From SKLM01 sp964450435 (GTDB lineage: Bacteria; Chloroflexota; Anaerolineae; B4-G1), in the NCBI GenBank assembly GCA_964450435.1, contig CAYVCX010000079.1, positions 1 through 11,435 on the forward strand: a stretch of DNA of 11,435 nt. The letters are read 5' to 3'. The position numbers and the translations under genes are program-made. Positions 1 through 5,985 of the stretch are shown piece after piece. Each line of letters opens with the position of its first letter. The first letter of the stretch is position 1. Under the pieces are notes generated by a model. The model searched no databases and was not told where the DNA came from. It saw only the letters and a program-made list of their open reading frames with translations.

Positions 1-8
1 CCTTCCTC

Positions 9-37
9 TTGCCATCAGTCCAATTGCCCTGTAGAAT
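9..37 (+). promoter_or_regulatory. Predicted sigma70-type promoter of the aldolase gene
   Basis: A -35 box TTGCCA (9-14, 5 of 6 consensus) and a -10 box TAGAAT (32-37, 5 of 6) are separated by exactly 17 bases. Transcription would begin near position 44, giving a leader of about 170 bases before the aldolase start codon at 214. The call rests on sequence match and spacing only. Confidence 0.6.
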
Positions 38-72
38 AGACCAGAACAGACAGTTCCGAGACTATCTGCTCC

Positions 73-90
73 GGGGGGTTATCACCCCCT
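73..90 (+). promoter_or_regulatory. Leader hairpin 1 of the aldolase mRNA
   Basis: GGGGGT (74-79) and ACCCCC (84-89) pair perfectly around the four-base loop TATC, with a G-U pair possible at 73/90. It lies about 30 bases after the predicted transcription start. No U-run follows, so it does not look like a terminator. Its role is unknown; it may stabilise or fold the leader. Confidence 0.4.
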
Positions 91-166
91 CGACACGCTA
101 CTCGACGGGCTTTCACGGAATCCTGACAGTGGCTCGGGCCCACACGCCGGGCTCGGTACGAGGCCT

Positions 167-189
167 GCTGGGAGATGAGATCTCCTGGC
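167..189 (+). promoter_or_regulatory. Leader hairpin 2, just upstream of the aldolase ribosome binding site
   Basis: GCTGGGAGAT (167-176) pairs with ATCTCCTGGC (180-189) around a GAG triloop: eight Watson-Crick pairs plus two G-U pairs. It ends 14 bases before the Shine-Dalgarno GGAGG (204-208). A structure here could affect ribosome access or mRNA stability, but that is inference. Confidence 0.45.
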
Positions 190-213
190 GTTTGATGAGG
201 CATGGAGGGAGCA

Positions 214-1635
214 ATGACAATCTACCAGACCAAGCAAGAACTTCTTAGCAGTATGGAGGAGGCGATCCGGGTCACAGATGGAGCCGTCACGGTCCCCGAT
301 GAACCCAGGCTGCAGGGCCCGGCTATGGACCGCCTCATCTACAACGCTGTCTTTGCTGGCGCCGAGGTGAAAGCCCTGGCTCGCTGGCTTATCTGGGAGA
401 CAGCCCAGGAGATCGGCATCCGGCCGGCAAGCATCAATGCACTCTACCTCGCTCGGGGACGCGGCGAGACGGACGGTGGATGGACAGTTCCGGCCATGAA
501 CCTGCGCGGAATGGCATACGACATGGCACGCGCCGTTTTCCAGGCATCGCTGCCACGCGACGTGGCAGCGATGATCTTCGAGATTGCGCGATCTGAGATG
601 GGTTACACGGGTCAGCCGCCGGCCGAGTACGCCAGCGTGGTGCTCGCCGCCGCCATGCGGGAGGGCTATCGGGGGCCGGTGTTCATCCAGGGCGATCACT
701 TCCAGGTCAACCCGGGCAAGTACACAGAAAGCATCGAAACCGAATTGAGTTCGCTGGAGGATCTGATTCAGCAGAGCGTTGAGGCTGGCTTCTTCAACAT
801 CGATATCGACACATCGACGCTCGTGGATCTCAGTCAGCCCACAATCACGGAGCAGCAGCGGACGAACTTCGAGTTGTGCGCTCGCTTCACCAGAGTGATC
901 CGCGAGTTGGAACCGGTGGGAATCACAATCTCGGTCGGCGGCGAGATTGGCGAGGTGGGAGGAAAGAACAGCACGCCGGAGGAGCTGCGCGCCTTTATGG
1001 GCGGGTACAATGACGAGCTTCCCGAAGGTATGGTAGGGTTGAGCAAGATCAGTATTCAGACGGGCACGTCTCACGGTGGCGTGGTGCTGCCTGACGGTTC
1101 GCTGGCCCAGGTCAGCATCGACTTCGACGTGATGAGACGATTGTCCAATATCGCCCGGGAGGAATACGGTATGGGCGGTGCCGTCCAACACGGAGCCAGC
1201 ACGCTGCCCGAGGAGGCGTTCCATAAGTTCGCCGAGAAAGGCTGTCTGGAGATTCACCTCGCCACGGGCTTTCAGAACATCATCTACGAGCATCCCGAGT
1301 TCCCGGACGATTTGCGCCAGCGCATCTACGACTATCTCAAGGAGGAACACGCACAGCGCTGGAAGGACGACCAGACGGAGGAGCAGTTCATCTACGACAA
1401 CCGCAAACGGGCCTTCGGAACCTTCAAGAAGGAAGTCTGGGACATCGAGGCGGCTGCCCGCGCACAGATCAGAGAGGCGTTGCAGGAGAAGTTCACCTTC
1501 CTGTTCGAGCAACTGGGCGCTGTCGACACAGTTGAGCTGGTCCAGGAGCACATCGCCCCGCTGGAGGTTCACAAGGGCCAGGACGATTTCTTGTTCATCG
1601 GCGAGACAGCCGCCGACGCCGAGCTGGCAGACTGA
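214..1635 (+). CDS. Class II (metal-dependent) ketose-bisphosphate aldolase family protein, long form
   Basis: This 473-residue protein belongs to the class II fructose/tagatose-bisphosphate aldolase superfamily, cytosolic zinc enzymes that cleave ketose bisphosphates into dihydroxyacetone phosphate and an aldose phosphate. Motifs in order: GDHFQ (160-164), matching the catalytic Asp / zinc-His motif (D161, H162); NIDIDTS (195-201); GGEIGEVGG (242-250, E244 as a possible metal ligand); GTSHGG (284-289, H287, second zinc His); QHGAST (325-330, H326, third zinc His); LATGFQN (349-355), the usual phosphate-binding strand. All metal ligands appear present. The family is usually about 280-350 residues; here roughly 130 extra residues precede the barrel core and a charged helical tail follows it. 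I chose the ATG at 214 because GGAGG (204-208) sits 5 bases upstream; the in-frame ATG at 202 has no such site. The substrate cannot be told from sequence. The gene appears monocistronic. Confidence 0.8.
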   Translation: MTIYQTKQELLSSMEEAIRVTDGAVTVPDEPRLQGPAMDRLIYNAVFAGAEVKALARWLIWETAQEIGIRPASINALYLARGRGETDGGWTVPAMNLRGMAYDMARAVFQASLPRDVAAMIFEIARSEMGYTGQPPAEYASVVLAAAMREGYRGPVFIQGDHFQVNPGKYTESIETELSSLEDLIQQSVEAGFFNIDIDTSTLVDLSQPTITEQQRTNFELCARFTRVIRELEPVGITISVGGEIGEVGGKNSTPEELRAFMGGYNDELPEGMVGLSKISIQTGTSHGGVVLPDGSLAQVSIDFDVMRRLSNIAREEYGMGGAVQHGASTLPEEAFHKFAEKGCLEIHLATGFQNIIYEHPEFPDDLRQRIYDYLKEEHAQRWKDDQTEEQFIYDNRKRAFGTFKKEVWDIEAAARAQIREALQEKFTFLFEQLGAVDTVELVQEHIAPLEVHKGQDDFLFIGETAADAELAD

Positions 1636-1636
1636 C

Positions 1637-1670
1637 GCCGGGCAGCCCGGCAAAGGGCAGCTCGCCCCTT
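1637..1670 (+). terminator. GC-rich hairpins directly after the aldolase stop, possible terminator without U-tract
   Basis: GCCGGG (1637-1642) and CCCGGC (1646-1651) pair around CAG, starting one base after the stop codon. A second small stem follows: AAGGG (1653-1657) with CCCTT (1666-1670), or GGGC/GCCC inside it. There is no clear T-run, so an intrinsic terminator is only possible. It may instead protect the mRNA 3' end. Confidence 0.35.
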
Positions 1671-1696
1671 GGCAGGGCACCGACCGATTGAGCCAC

Positions 1697-1729
1697 AGGA
1701 GAGCCGACTCATATGGAGTCCGCTCTCCT
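1697..1729. repeat. 33-base near-perfect palindrome
   Basis: AGGAGAGC (1697-1704) pairs with GCTCTCCT (1722-1729), then a single C-C mismatch (1705/1721), then GACTC (1706-1710) with GAGTC (1716-1720), around the five-base loop ATATG. That is 13 pairs in 14 positions. It lies 61 bases after the aldolase stop in a convergent region. It could be a transcription end signal for either strand, a binding site or a small mobile palindrome. No T-run follows on either strand. Confidence 0.6.
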
Positions 1730-1801
1730 ACTAATGCGAAGGCGCCGCTACCGCGCGCTTTCCCACCGGTGCGAGGGTCGCTGAGGAATCAGCAAGCAAT
1801 T

Positions 1802-1830
1802 CGGGCGTCGCGCAGCGTTCGCGACGCCCG
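1802..1830. repeat. Perfect 11-bp stem hairpin
   Basis: CGGGCGTCGCG (1802-1812) is the exact reverse complement of CGCGACGCCCG (1820-1830), with the seven-base loop CAGCGTT. It is almost all G/C and very stable. It is preceded by a small stem GCTGA / TCAGC with a GGAA (GNRA-type) loop (1780-1793) and followed by further stems, so it may be part of a larger folded RNA. Only TT follows the stem, so it is not a typical intrinsic terminator. Confidence 0.6.
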
Positions 1831-2045
1831 TTGCGCTGCCGTGCCTCCGTCGCGCGGAGCTCGTCTCGGTCTCGAGGTCCGTCGCCCATCAGGCACGCCG
1901 TCCCCTGGGGCGTGCGACTCGTCGGCGCGAAGCTGGAGTGTCCGGTTGCGGACCCAGCCCAATAGTACAACCGCACATCGGCCATCAGACCTTCCTAGAC
2001 GGCCAAGGAGCGCCCACGTGTGAGTTATTCTTCGCCAGCGTGAGC

Positions 2046-2154
2046 GAGATTCCTCCGCTACACTCCGCTGTGCTCCGTTCCGGTCGGAATGATCAAGGCA
2101 GCGGTTTCTTGCCTACTGAGTGGCGTGCCAGCGCCATAGGGCAATTCGGAATGA
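2046..2154. repeat. Degenerate GAGATTCCTC...TCGGAATGA interspersed-type repeat with internal 10-base periodicity
   Basis: GAGATTCCTC (2046-2055) and TCGGAATGA (2084-2092) bracket three 10-base units starting CTCCG (2053-2062, 2063-2072, 2073-2082). ATTCC (2049-2053) and GGAAT (2086-2090) are inverted. A second copy of TCGGAATGA lies at 2146-2154. From memory, this outline (GAGATTCCTCGC...CGGAATGAC) is that of short interspersed repeats common in intergenic DNA of many environmental bacteria. Membership of such a family is inferred, not searched. Confidence 0.45.
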
Positions 2155-2219
2155 CATATGCGGCTGTAGTACCGAGAAGCGGCCCACCTCCAGGGGATCA
2201 GGCGAACGCCGGACGACGA

Positions 2220-2684
2220 CTACGTGATGTCAGGTGGGGCCGTCCAGTCGTAGCCGATTTCCGGATCGTCGTGGGCGATGCGCCCTTCATCGGTTCCGTC
2301 ATACTCGTGCGAGACAATGTAGAAGATATGAGCAGGTCCGCTCAGCACGCGGTAGCCGTGAGCCACGCCTGGCGGGATCTTCAGCACCATCGGGGGATGC
2401 CCTTCACCCATCAAGAGCTCCTGCAGTTCACCGTGTGTTGGCGAATCCGACCGCGCGTCATATAGAGCAACCTTGATGGTGCCCAGCGCGCAATACCACC
2501 AATCAACCTGCCTCTGATGCACGTGCCAGGCCTTGGCTACACCCTGATACGACTTCGTGTGGCTCCACTGACCGAAGCCCTCGGGGAAGATGGGATCGCC
2601 GGCACGGATAACCTCGCGGAAAAACCCGCGGTCATCTCTATGGGTCTCCAGCTTCTTGACCTCGACTCCTTCAATCACCGACAT
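2220..2684 (-). CDS. RmlC-like cupin, dTDP-4-dehydrorhamnose 3,5-epimerase-related sugar epimerase
   Basis: A 154-residue single-domain cupin. RmlC epimerises C3 and C5 of dTDP-4-dehydro-6-deoxyglucose in dTDP-L-rhamnose synthesis. Matching motifs: an RDDRGFFRE segment (17-24); AWHVHQRQVDWWY (52-64), where H54 aligns with the catalytic His of the RmlC LH(F/V)Q region; KIPPGVAHGYRVLSG (102-116), equivalent to the RmlC WIPPGFAHGF segment; Y128 in the expected Tyr region; and HDDPEIGYDW (138-147), matching the NDPxIGIxW end motif. It is about 30 residues shorter than typical RmlC (180-190), so the exact substrate is uncertain. I chose the ATG at 2684 because GAGGAG (2696-2691) lies 6 bases upstream; the frame stays open for 12 more codons. 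A GC stem (GGCGC/GCGCC, 2705-2718) precedes the ribosome binding site. It lies 106 bases after the protease gene and is probably co-transcribed. Confidence 0.75.
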   Translation of the reverse strand: MSVIEGVEVKKLETHRDDRGFFREVIRAGDPIFPEGFGQWSHTKSYQGVAKAWHVHQRQVDWWYCALGTIKVALYDARSDSPTHGELQELLMGEGHPPMVLKIPPGVAHGYRVLSGPAHIFYIVSHEYDGTDEGRIAHDDPEIGYDWTAPPDIT

Positions 2685-2790
2685 AGGATACTCCTCACGT
2701 ATCGGGCGCCTCAGCGCCACATCACGCTGCGATGCAGAACGAAAACAGAGAAACCGAGTCCGAGAGCCAGATCAGGTTCCGGGCATCCGC

Positions 2791-3957
2791 TCAGAGATCT
2801 ATCTGTCGCAACGGTGAAGGCATGAACGTCAGGATGAAAACCAGCAACATGAACACACCGACCGCGACCCTTCCGCGACCGACGGGGGTAACGTCATCAA
2901 GGGGCGGTGGATGCTTTCGGTTGACTACCAGGTTTATGAGTCCCCACAACACCCAGAATCCGCCAGCCTCGTTCCCCATGAGCACAAGGAATCCACCCCA
3001 TGCAAGCATAGCAACGATAAGCACGTACCCCAGGGTCCAGGCCTTACGCCCCAGCAACGCGTAGCTGACGTGCCCGCCGTCGAGTTGGCCTACCGGGATC
3101 AAGTTGATCATCGTAACCAGCAGCCCAGCCCACGCGGCGAAGGCGACCGGATGAATCCAAACGTCCAGCCCGTTGCTCGGCAACACCTGACCGAAGACCA
3201 GGTATTTCAGGGCGATGTACAGCAGCGAATTGCCTTCCTGTAGCGCCACGTCCAGACCGGGGGGAGGCGGTTGGACGGTGGAGAGAGACAGACCCAATAG
3301 CAGAAGGGGAACGGCAAGCACCAACCCTCCGAGCGGACCCGCGACCCCGATATCGAAGAGCGCTTTGCGGTCACGCATCGGCGCCTTCTGAGTGATCACC
3401 GCCCCCATCGTCCCGAGCAAATTGGGCATGGGGATGAAGTACGGCAAGCTGACCGGGGATCCGTACCAGCGCGCGACGAAGTAATGACTCAACTCGTGGG
3501 CCAGCAGTATACCCATGAGCGTCGCTGCGAAGGGGATACCCCGGTGCAGCTGCGACAGGATACTCAGAAGATCCAGAGTAGGATCCGCTCCTTCAATCAG
3601 CTCGGCGTACTGGAGCGCACTCCCGGCGCCGATAAAGAGCACGCTAGCGAGGGTCGCGAAGAACAGCGCCACGTTGACCCACGGGTTCGAGGACTCGTCC
3701 TCCTGCACTCCTGCCGCGGCCAGGACCTCATGCCTTCCATCATCCGTGTGGCGCAGCATGGCTGTGTATCCTTGGTCCGCAAACGCTGCCGAAATGCGAT
3801 CGAAGGCATCCCCGGTATCTCCTGCAACCCGACCGCGGAAGGCGATCAGACGATCAGGCGGTCTCACGATCTCGTAATCGGCAATCCGCATGACGCGCGA
3901 GAGGGCCTGATGGAGCCGTTGAATCTCCGTGGTCTCCACGAAGCTCGCTGATGTCAT
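2791..3957 (-). CDS. Site-2 protease family (M50) intramembrane metalloprotease, EGY1-like
   Basis: A 388-residue polytopic membrane protein. The zinc motif HELSH (154-158) sits in a hydrophobic segment. The second conserved M50 site is NLIPVGQLDGGH (285-296), with D293 as the likely third ligand. The segment PNLLGTMGAVIT (178-189) and the following AGPLGG (206-211) match the EGY1/slr-type branch of bacterial and plastid site-2 proteases. The first 90 residues form a soluble alpha/beta-looking domain. Hydrophobic segments lie near 94-116, 141-163, 202-226, 266-287, 308-328, 330-346 and 364-380. Members cut transmembrane segments of regulators or act in membrane proteostasis; no substrate is visible here. 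The start is well supported: AAGGAG lies 6 bases upstream of ATG 3957. There is a 52-base gap from the HAD gene, with a small stem TGCGA/TCGCA at 3978-3993. Confidence 0.88.
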   Translation of the reverse strand: MTSASFVETTEIQRLHQALSRVMRIADYEIVRPPDRLIAFRGRVAGDTGDAFDRISAAFADQGYTAMLRHTDDGRHEVLAAAGVQEDESSNPWVNVALFFATLASVLFIGAGSALQYAELIEGADPTLDLLSILSQLHRGIPFAATLMGILLAHELSHYFVARWYGSPVSLPYFIPMPNLLGTMGAVITQKAPMRDRKALFDIGVAGPLGGLVLAVPLLLLGLSLSTVQPPPPGLDVALQEGNSLLYIALKYLVFGQVLPSNGLDVWIHPVAFAAWAGLLVTMINLIPVGQLDGGHVSYALLGRKAWTLGYVLIVAMLAWGGFLVLMGNEAGGFWVLWGLINLVVNRKHPPPLDDVTPVGRGRVAVGVFMLLVFILTFMPSPLRQIDL

Positions 3958-4009
3958 CGTGTTCTCCTTAGTCTAGCTGCGACGTTCATCGCATCGGCCT
4001 CCGTCGCGA

Positions 4010-4744
4010 CTACCGAGGCACCGACAATAGGGAACCGCCTGTCCTGACCGTTTCCCAGAGCGCGGTCAGGCTTCCGTGCCCCACTAGCGCAACATCGGAG
4101 CCAGGAGGCTGCGCTTCATCGCTGATCCAGTACACGCTCATCCCAACGGAGGAGGCAGGCAAAGCATCCATCTCCCAACTGTCGCCCACCATCAGGCACT
4201 CCTCGGGCCGCCGGCCGAGTCGCCCCAAGATCTCACGGTAGTAGGCAGGGTGTGACTTCGTGGCGTGCATGTTCTCATAAGTCGTGACAAGCGCGTAGTC
4301 GAACTCCTCGACCGGAACTCCAGCCCACACCAGGCGATGCTCGACAGCAACGCGGGGGAACAAGGGATTGGTCGCCACGGCCACCTGCAGACCCCTACCA
4401 AAGGCCCATTCAACCAGCCGCCGAGCTTCAGGCCGCCTACGGGTGAGAGTTTGGAGCCTGGGGAACTCCTCAGCGTAGAAACGCCGGAAGACGGGCTCGA
4501 GTGTCGAGCGATCCAGGTCCAAGGCCGGGTAGAACGCGGCCGCAAAGGCCTCTTCGTTGGTGAGATGCCGGTTGTGATTGGCATCCATTGCCTCCGTTCC
4601 GTGCATCAGCTGGGCAATCAGACGCTCAGGCGATATCAGATGCCCGCAGTACTGCGTCAGCGCGCGAAAGTAGGCCGGGAGAAACACGTCCATAGAGTTC
4701 CCCAGGAGCGTGTCGTCGAGATCGAAGAGAACAGCTCTAAGCAT
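4010..4744 (-). CDS. HAD superfamily hydrolase (phosphatase-type)
   Basis: A 244-residue cytosolic protein with all four HAD motifs. Motif I is DLDDT (8-12; nucleophile D8, acid/base D10), motif II ATNP (124-127, T125), motif III lysine K163 in ATKSHP, and motif IV GDSWEMD (187-193). A helical cap lies between residues 15 and about 100, as in subfamily I phosphatases of the phosphoglycolate phosphatase / haloacid dehalogenase type. The substrate is unknown. I chose ATG 4744 because motif I then starts at residue 8, normal for the family; the upstream in-frame extension runs through the preceding gene. A weak site, GGGAGAG, lies 5 bases upstream. The start overlaps the last 8 bases of the Cys-rich gene, so translation is probably coupled. 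Confidence 0.85.
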   Translation of the reverse strand: MLRAVLFDLDDTLLGNSMDVFLPAYFRALTQYCGHLISPERLIAQLMHGTEAMDANHNRHLTNEEAFAAAFYPALDLDRSTLEPVFRRFYAEEFPRLQTLTRRRPEARRLVEWAFGRGLQVAVATNPLFPRVAVEHRLVWAGVPVEEFDYALVTTYENMHATKSHPAYYREILGRLGRRPEECLMVGDSWEMDALPASSVGMSVYWISDEAQPPGSDVALVGHGSLTALWETVRTGGSLLSVPR

Positions 4745-5102
4745 CGGTCTCTCCCGCGCCCACCGCCTCAAGCAGATTCGCCGCCCCGGGATGGCAATGG
4801 CCACAGCCAACGTGAGGATCGTGCACCTCGACCTCGTGTTCGGTGCAGACGGCGTAAACCTCGACCCGGTGCACAAGTCCCAGCCAGCGGTGAATCACTC
4901 TTGCCTCCAGCACCATATTGGGGCAGGCGTTCATGCGCAGTATCTCAGGTACGGGACAGCGGGCACACAGCTCCGGCTTCCACGGATGAGATCCGGGCCT
5001 GCGCCTGATCAAGCGGCACTCTTGATTGGAGCGACCGCGGTGAAAATCCTGGTAATAGTGAGGACATTCAGTGCCAGCAGGGGTACGCATAAGCCGAGGC
5101 AT
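4737..5102 (-). CDS. Conserved-looking Cys/His-rich protein, function unknown
   Basis: This 121-residue protein has 8 cysteines: C13, C29, C46, C49, C60, C86, C100 and C103, including C46-x2-C49-x10-C60 and GCGHCHP around C100/C103, plus about ten histidines. The pattern suggests bound zinc or one or two iron-sulfur clusters; which is not decided by sequence. There is no signal peptide or membrane segment. Characteristic stretches are CPHYYQDFHRGR (13-24), a QECRLI segment (28-32 region) and LCARCPVPEIL (45-55). I cannot name the family, though similar uncharacterised proteins seem familiar from Chloroflexota genomes. It lies 43 bases after efp and overlaps the HAD start by 8 bases, which argues that it is a real gene. 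ATG 5102 and ATG 5090 are both possible starts; neither has a strong ribosome binding site. Confidence 0.7.
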   Translation of the reverse strand: MPRLMRTPAGTECPHYYQDFHRGRSNQECRLIRRRPGSHPWKPELCARCPVPEILRMNACPNMVLEARVIHRWLGLVHRVEVYAVCTEHEVEVHDPHVGCGHCHPGAANLLEAVGAGETDA

Positions 5103-5145
5103 CCGGTGGTTGAGAACTCTTCCCCGATTTCGGTCGGTTGGGGAG

Positions 5146-5703
5146 CTACACGCGGGTGACGTATTCGCCGGTTCGCGTGTCGACGCGGATCGTGTCACCA
5201 ACCTCGACGAAGAGAGGAACGTCAACCTCCAGTCCGGTCTCGGTGGTCACGGTCTTCATCGCGCTGGTGGCCCGGCCCCCTGCAACGGCCACCTCCGACC
5301 CGACCACCTCGAGATCGACCTTGGTCGGCAGGTCGACGTCGATGACTCTACCGCGATACACCGACACAACCAGGTCCATGTTCTCGTTGAGGTATTTGGC
5401 GTCCTGGCCCAGCACCGACGCGGGAGCGGCCAATTGGTCGTATGTTTGAGTGTCCATGAAATGAAAGAGATCACCGTCGGTGTACAGAAACTGGACCCCT
5501 CGCCGCTCGACGTAGACATCCTCCACTTTGTCTCCCGATGTGAAGGTATGCTTGATCGTTGCACCGGTGTTGATATTCCGCAGCTTGGTGCGAATGTAGG
5601 CCTTTCCTCGCCCCGGTTTGTGGTGCTCGTACTCGAGCACCCGGTACAGCTCGCCGTCCATCGTGAATGTGACACCTTTGCGCAGCTCGTTGACGTCAAT
5701 CAT
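5146..5703 (-). CDS. efp: Translation elongation factor P
   Basis: This 185-residue protein has normal EF-P length and three domains. EF-P binds ribosomes stalled at consecutive prolines, between the P and E sites, and promotes peptide bond formation. The N-terminal KOW-like domain carries the tip loop HHKPGRGKAY (27-36), with arginine R32 at the position that is lysine K34 in E. coli. The C-terminal signature VDTRTGEYVTRV (174-185) is intact. In domain III the usual GDT motif, which in E. coli contacts the E-site codon, reads GGR (142-144) at the same spacing before the conserved ETG. R32 tips are either rhamnosylated by EarP (Pseudomonas type) or left unmodified (Thermus type); this tip loop resembles Thermus EF-P more. 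The ATG at 5703 follows a weak GGGGGAAG site. It is probably the first gene of a five-gene minus-strand run. Confidence 0.95.
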   Translation of the reverse strand: MIDVNELRKGVTFTMDGELYRVLEYEHHKPGRGKAYIRTKLRNINTGATIKHTFTSGDKVEDVYVERRGVQFLYTDGDLFHFMDTQTYDQLAAPASVLGQDAKYLNENMDLVVSVYRGRVIDVDLPTKVDLEVVGSEVAVAGGRATSAMKTVTTETGLEVDVPLFVEVGDTIRVDTRTGEYVTRV

Positions 5704-5942
5704 GACTTCCCCCGATAGATGTCGTGACTCCCATGGTGATTCCTGAAAAGTGCCCTACCCCTGTCACTCAGGCGCACAGCACCTATCTTAGGCTTGCCGC
5801 ATAGAGCAGATGCCCGAGCATCAGATCTCCCGCGGTATTCTCCTGTTTCAATCGCGTTTTAGTGTTCCCGGCGGATCCGACCCGGACCTATGGCACCCCA
5901 CGCCCGGGTCGTCAGGGCCTGTGCAGCCCAGCCGCAACCTGC

Positions 5943-5970
5943 ATTATACCTTCCCTTCCCGCCGCGTCAA
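5943..5970 (-). promoter_or_regulatory. Near-consensus promoter of efp
   Basis: On the minus strand, TTGACG (5970-5965, 5 of 6) and TATAAT (5948-5943, 6 of 6) are separated by 16 bases. Transcription would start near 5936, leaving a leader of about 230 bases before the efp start codon. That leader can form an 8-bp stem CGACCCGG/CCGGGTCG (5878-5885 with 5904-5911) and a small stem GATGC/GCATC (5809-5822). This is the best sigma70-type promoter in the window. Confidence 0.75.
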
Positions 5971-5985
5971 TTGGACGCGGCGGGA
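5957..5985. repeat. Perfect 12-bp inverted repeat overlapping the efp promoter
   Basis: TCCCGCCGCGTC (5957-5968) is the exact reverse complement of GACGCGGCGGGA (5974-5985), separated by AATTG. The left arm lies in the spacer and -35 box of the efp promoter (5943-5970), and the loop contains the rest of the -35 box. No T-run follows on either strand, so a terminator is unlikely. The position fits an operator for a dimeric DNA-binding protein, or a site shared with the divergent hisS side. Confidence 0.6.

Larger units (their letters stand above)
1636..2219. other. Gene-free convergent region rich in hairpins and repeats
   Basis: These 584 bases lie between the 3' ends of the aldolase gene (plus) and the epimerase gene (minus). 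I find no credible protein gene: the open frames here have no ribosome binding site and no recognisable protein character. The stretch holds the hairpins at 1637-1670, 1697-1729, 1780-1793 and 1802-1830. It also holds a stem CTCCG/CGGAG at 1845-1859, a 7-bp stem GCACGCC/GGCGTGC at 1893-1915, and the degenerate repeat at 2046-2154. I recognise no known RNA family: no RNase P, SRP or tmRNA signatures were seen on either strand. Confidence 0.6.

Noticed and set aside
82..1680. Long open frame antisense to the aldolase gene
   Set aside because: It mirrors the GC-rich coding bias of the aldolase gene, has no ribosome binding site and shows no recognisable domain.
1178..2023. Open frame running from within the aldolase gene into the convergent region
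   Set aside because: Most of it is an off-frame reading of the aldolase gene, with Ser/Arg-rich low-complexity translation.
4737..5225. Extended Cys-rich gene starting at 5225
   Set aside because: The extension reads antisense or off-frame through the efp 3' end. Translation from within 5102 or 5090 suits the operon spacing and cysteine pattern.
5071..5718. Plus-strand frame across efp
   Set aside because: It overlaps efp completely and has no protein family character; efp is strongly supported.
5957..5985. The palindrome as an intrinsic terminator
   Set aside because: No T-run follows the stem on either strand, and it overlaps a promoter; an operator fits better.
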